The notes under the pieces were generated by a model. The model had not been told where the DNA came from and made no database searches. It saw nothing but the letters and a program-made list of their open reading frames with translations. The translations under genes and the position numbers were made by a program. This document shows positions 63,292 to 64,000 of a stretch of 64,000 nt of DNA, piece by piece (within the stretch, counting starts at the first letter, position 1; every line of letters begins with the position of its first letter). Source of the DNA: Castellaniella sp049673105 (lineage in GTDB: Bacteria > Pseudomonadota > Gammaproteobacteria > Burkholderiales > Burkholderiaceae_B); assembly GCF_049673105.1 (NCBI RefSeq), contig NZ_JBATXG010000001.1:32350-96349 (forward strand), given 5' to 3'.

Positions 63292-64000
63292 TCAGGGGCG
63301 CAGCCAGCGCCGGATGATCGCCACGCTGTAGCGCGATTCCACCTCGGTGATGAAGCGGGGGAAGTCCACATTGGCGGAGTCATCCGCCCGGTCGGACATG
63401 ATCCGCACTGCCGCGAACGGGATGCCCCATTCGTGGCAGACCTGGGCTACCGCCGCGCCTTCCATTTCCACGGCCAGCGCATCCGGCAGGGCGTTGCGCA
63501 GTGCCTGGCTTTCTGCGGACGTCGATACGAATCGGTCGCCGCTGATGATCAGGCCTGTATGGACGCATGGCGCCGTCAGGCCGAATGACTGCATGACTGC
63601 GTCGTCTACCAGGGCAGCGGGGTCCGCCAGCACCTCGCGCGCACTGCGGCTCAGTCCTGCGCTCAACGCGGCGTCCGCCTGGAAGCGGGCGATGCCCGAC
63701 AGCGGAATTTCCCAGCGGGGAAACAGGGGAGACGCATCCATATCGTGCTGCAGAAATTCGGACGAGACGACCACGTCGCCCAGCGCAACCTGCGGCGCCA
63801 GCGCGCCCGCCACCCCGGTGAAGATCATGGCGCGAACGCCAAACTGCGTCGCCAGCACGGCAGCCGTCGCCGCCGCTGCGACTTTGCCGACGCGCGACAG
63901 CACCAACACGACATTGCGGCCATCCAGTTCACCGACCCAGAACTCGCGGCTGCCGACAGGGACGCATTGCCCGTCTTGCATGAGCGCCAGCAGACCGCTC
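63292..64000 (-). CDS. mtnN: MTA/SAH nucleosidase (MtnN/Pfs), N-terminus cut by window edge
   Basis: The visible 236 codons include AVEMEGAAVAQVCHEWGIPF with the substrate-binding Glu, and RIMSDRADDSANVDF with the catalytic Asp; IFTGVAGALAPQVALGDVV is the phosphate-site region. It cleaves methylthioadenosine and S-adenosylhomocysteine. The frame continues past 64000 (SGLLALMQDG before the first visible Met), so the start is outside. It is upstream of the AraC gene on the same strand. Confidence 0.92.
   Translation of the reverse strand, partial: SGLLALMQDGQCVPVGSREFWVGELDGRNVVLVLSRVGKVAAAATAAVLATQFGVRAMIFTGVAGALAPQVALGDVVVSSEFLQHDMDASPLFPRWEIPLSGIARFQADAALSAGLSRSAREVLADPAALVDDAVMQSFGLTAPCVHTGLIISGDRFVSTSAESQALRNALPDALAVEMEGAAVAQVCHEWGIPFAAVRIMSDRADDSANVDFPRFITEVESRYSVAIIRRWLRP

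Overview
The window looks like chromosomal DNA from a GC-rich betaproteobacterium, most likely Burkholderiales and near the Alcaligenaceae (Bordetella/Castellaniella-like). That placement is an inference from gene content and order: a dusB-fis-purH-ruvC-ruvA block, a Bpt/Aat pair, a phasin, an EI24 protein beside a CinA-like protein, and the style of the protein sequences. I found no transposase, integrase, phage gene, CRISPR array or rRNA. One tRNA (Cys) is present. Coding density is high and almost all genes are intact; only the two edge genes are cut.

Layout. 1-8241: the start of a UvrA-like gene, a 42-residue basic protein, a GT2 glycosyltransferase, ettA, a cysteine hydrolase, a glycine-zipper lipoprotein, an acyl-CoA dehydrogenase with a strong palindromic operator, and an AEC transporter. 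8242-8573 has no gene and holds a 244-bp nested inverted repeat. 8574-12256 (minus): glnS-minC-minD-minE. 12289-16433 (plus): a CydA-like/CydB-like pair and a ClcB-type channel; the CydA-like protein has lost every classical haem ligand. 16478-24814: a SOS-boxed ruvB facing recQ, ruvA, ruvC, purH, fis, dusB and a UbiH-family hydroxylase. 24900-34857: membrane and envelope functions (CtaG-like, BepA-like, EI24), ilvE, rhlE, an IclR regulator and the phasin. 35039-39460: an RND efflux pair. 39530-43779 (minus): pyrD, the N-degron transferases bpt and aat, a Nudix hydrolase and two unknown proteins. 43923-49588: an M20 peptidase, a coiled-coil protein, tRNA-Cys, a ferric-reductase-like flavocytochrome, a metallophosphoesterase and a TauE permease.

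49569-51005 (minus) is a queuosine salvage and synthesis unit, yhhQ-queC, preceded by what reads as a preQ1-I riboswitch whose last pairing strand contains the ribosome binding site. 51025-55645 has a glutathionyl-hydroquinone reductase, two tandem YceI proteins with a cytochrome b561, and a divergent LysR regulator. 55642-63243 (minus) is a Fur-regulated hydroxamate-siderophore uptake locus: an AraC regulator, a TonB-dependent receptor, fhuF, fhuC, fhuD and a double-length fhuB. It has two Fur-like boxes and a three-copy 7-bp repeat at exact 21-bp steps in front of the receptor. The window ends inside an MTA/SAH nucleosidase gene.

The strongest candidates for something undescribed are the haem-ligand-free CydAB-like complex (12289-14681) and the large nested palindrome at 8274-8517. 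The best new regulatory calls are the preQ1 riboswitch, the LexA box in front of an isolated ruvB, and the phased AraC sites in the fhu locus. All start sites and regulatory calls come from reading the sequence only; no alignment or folding program was run.
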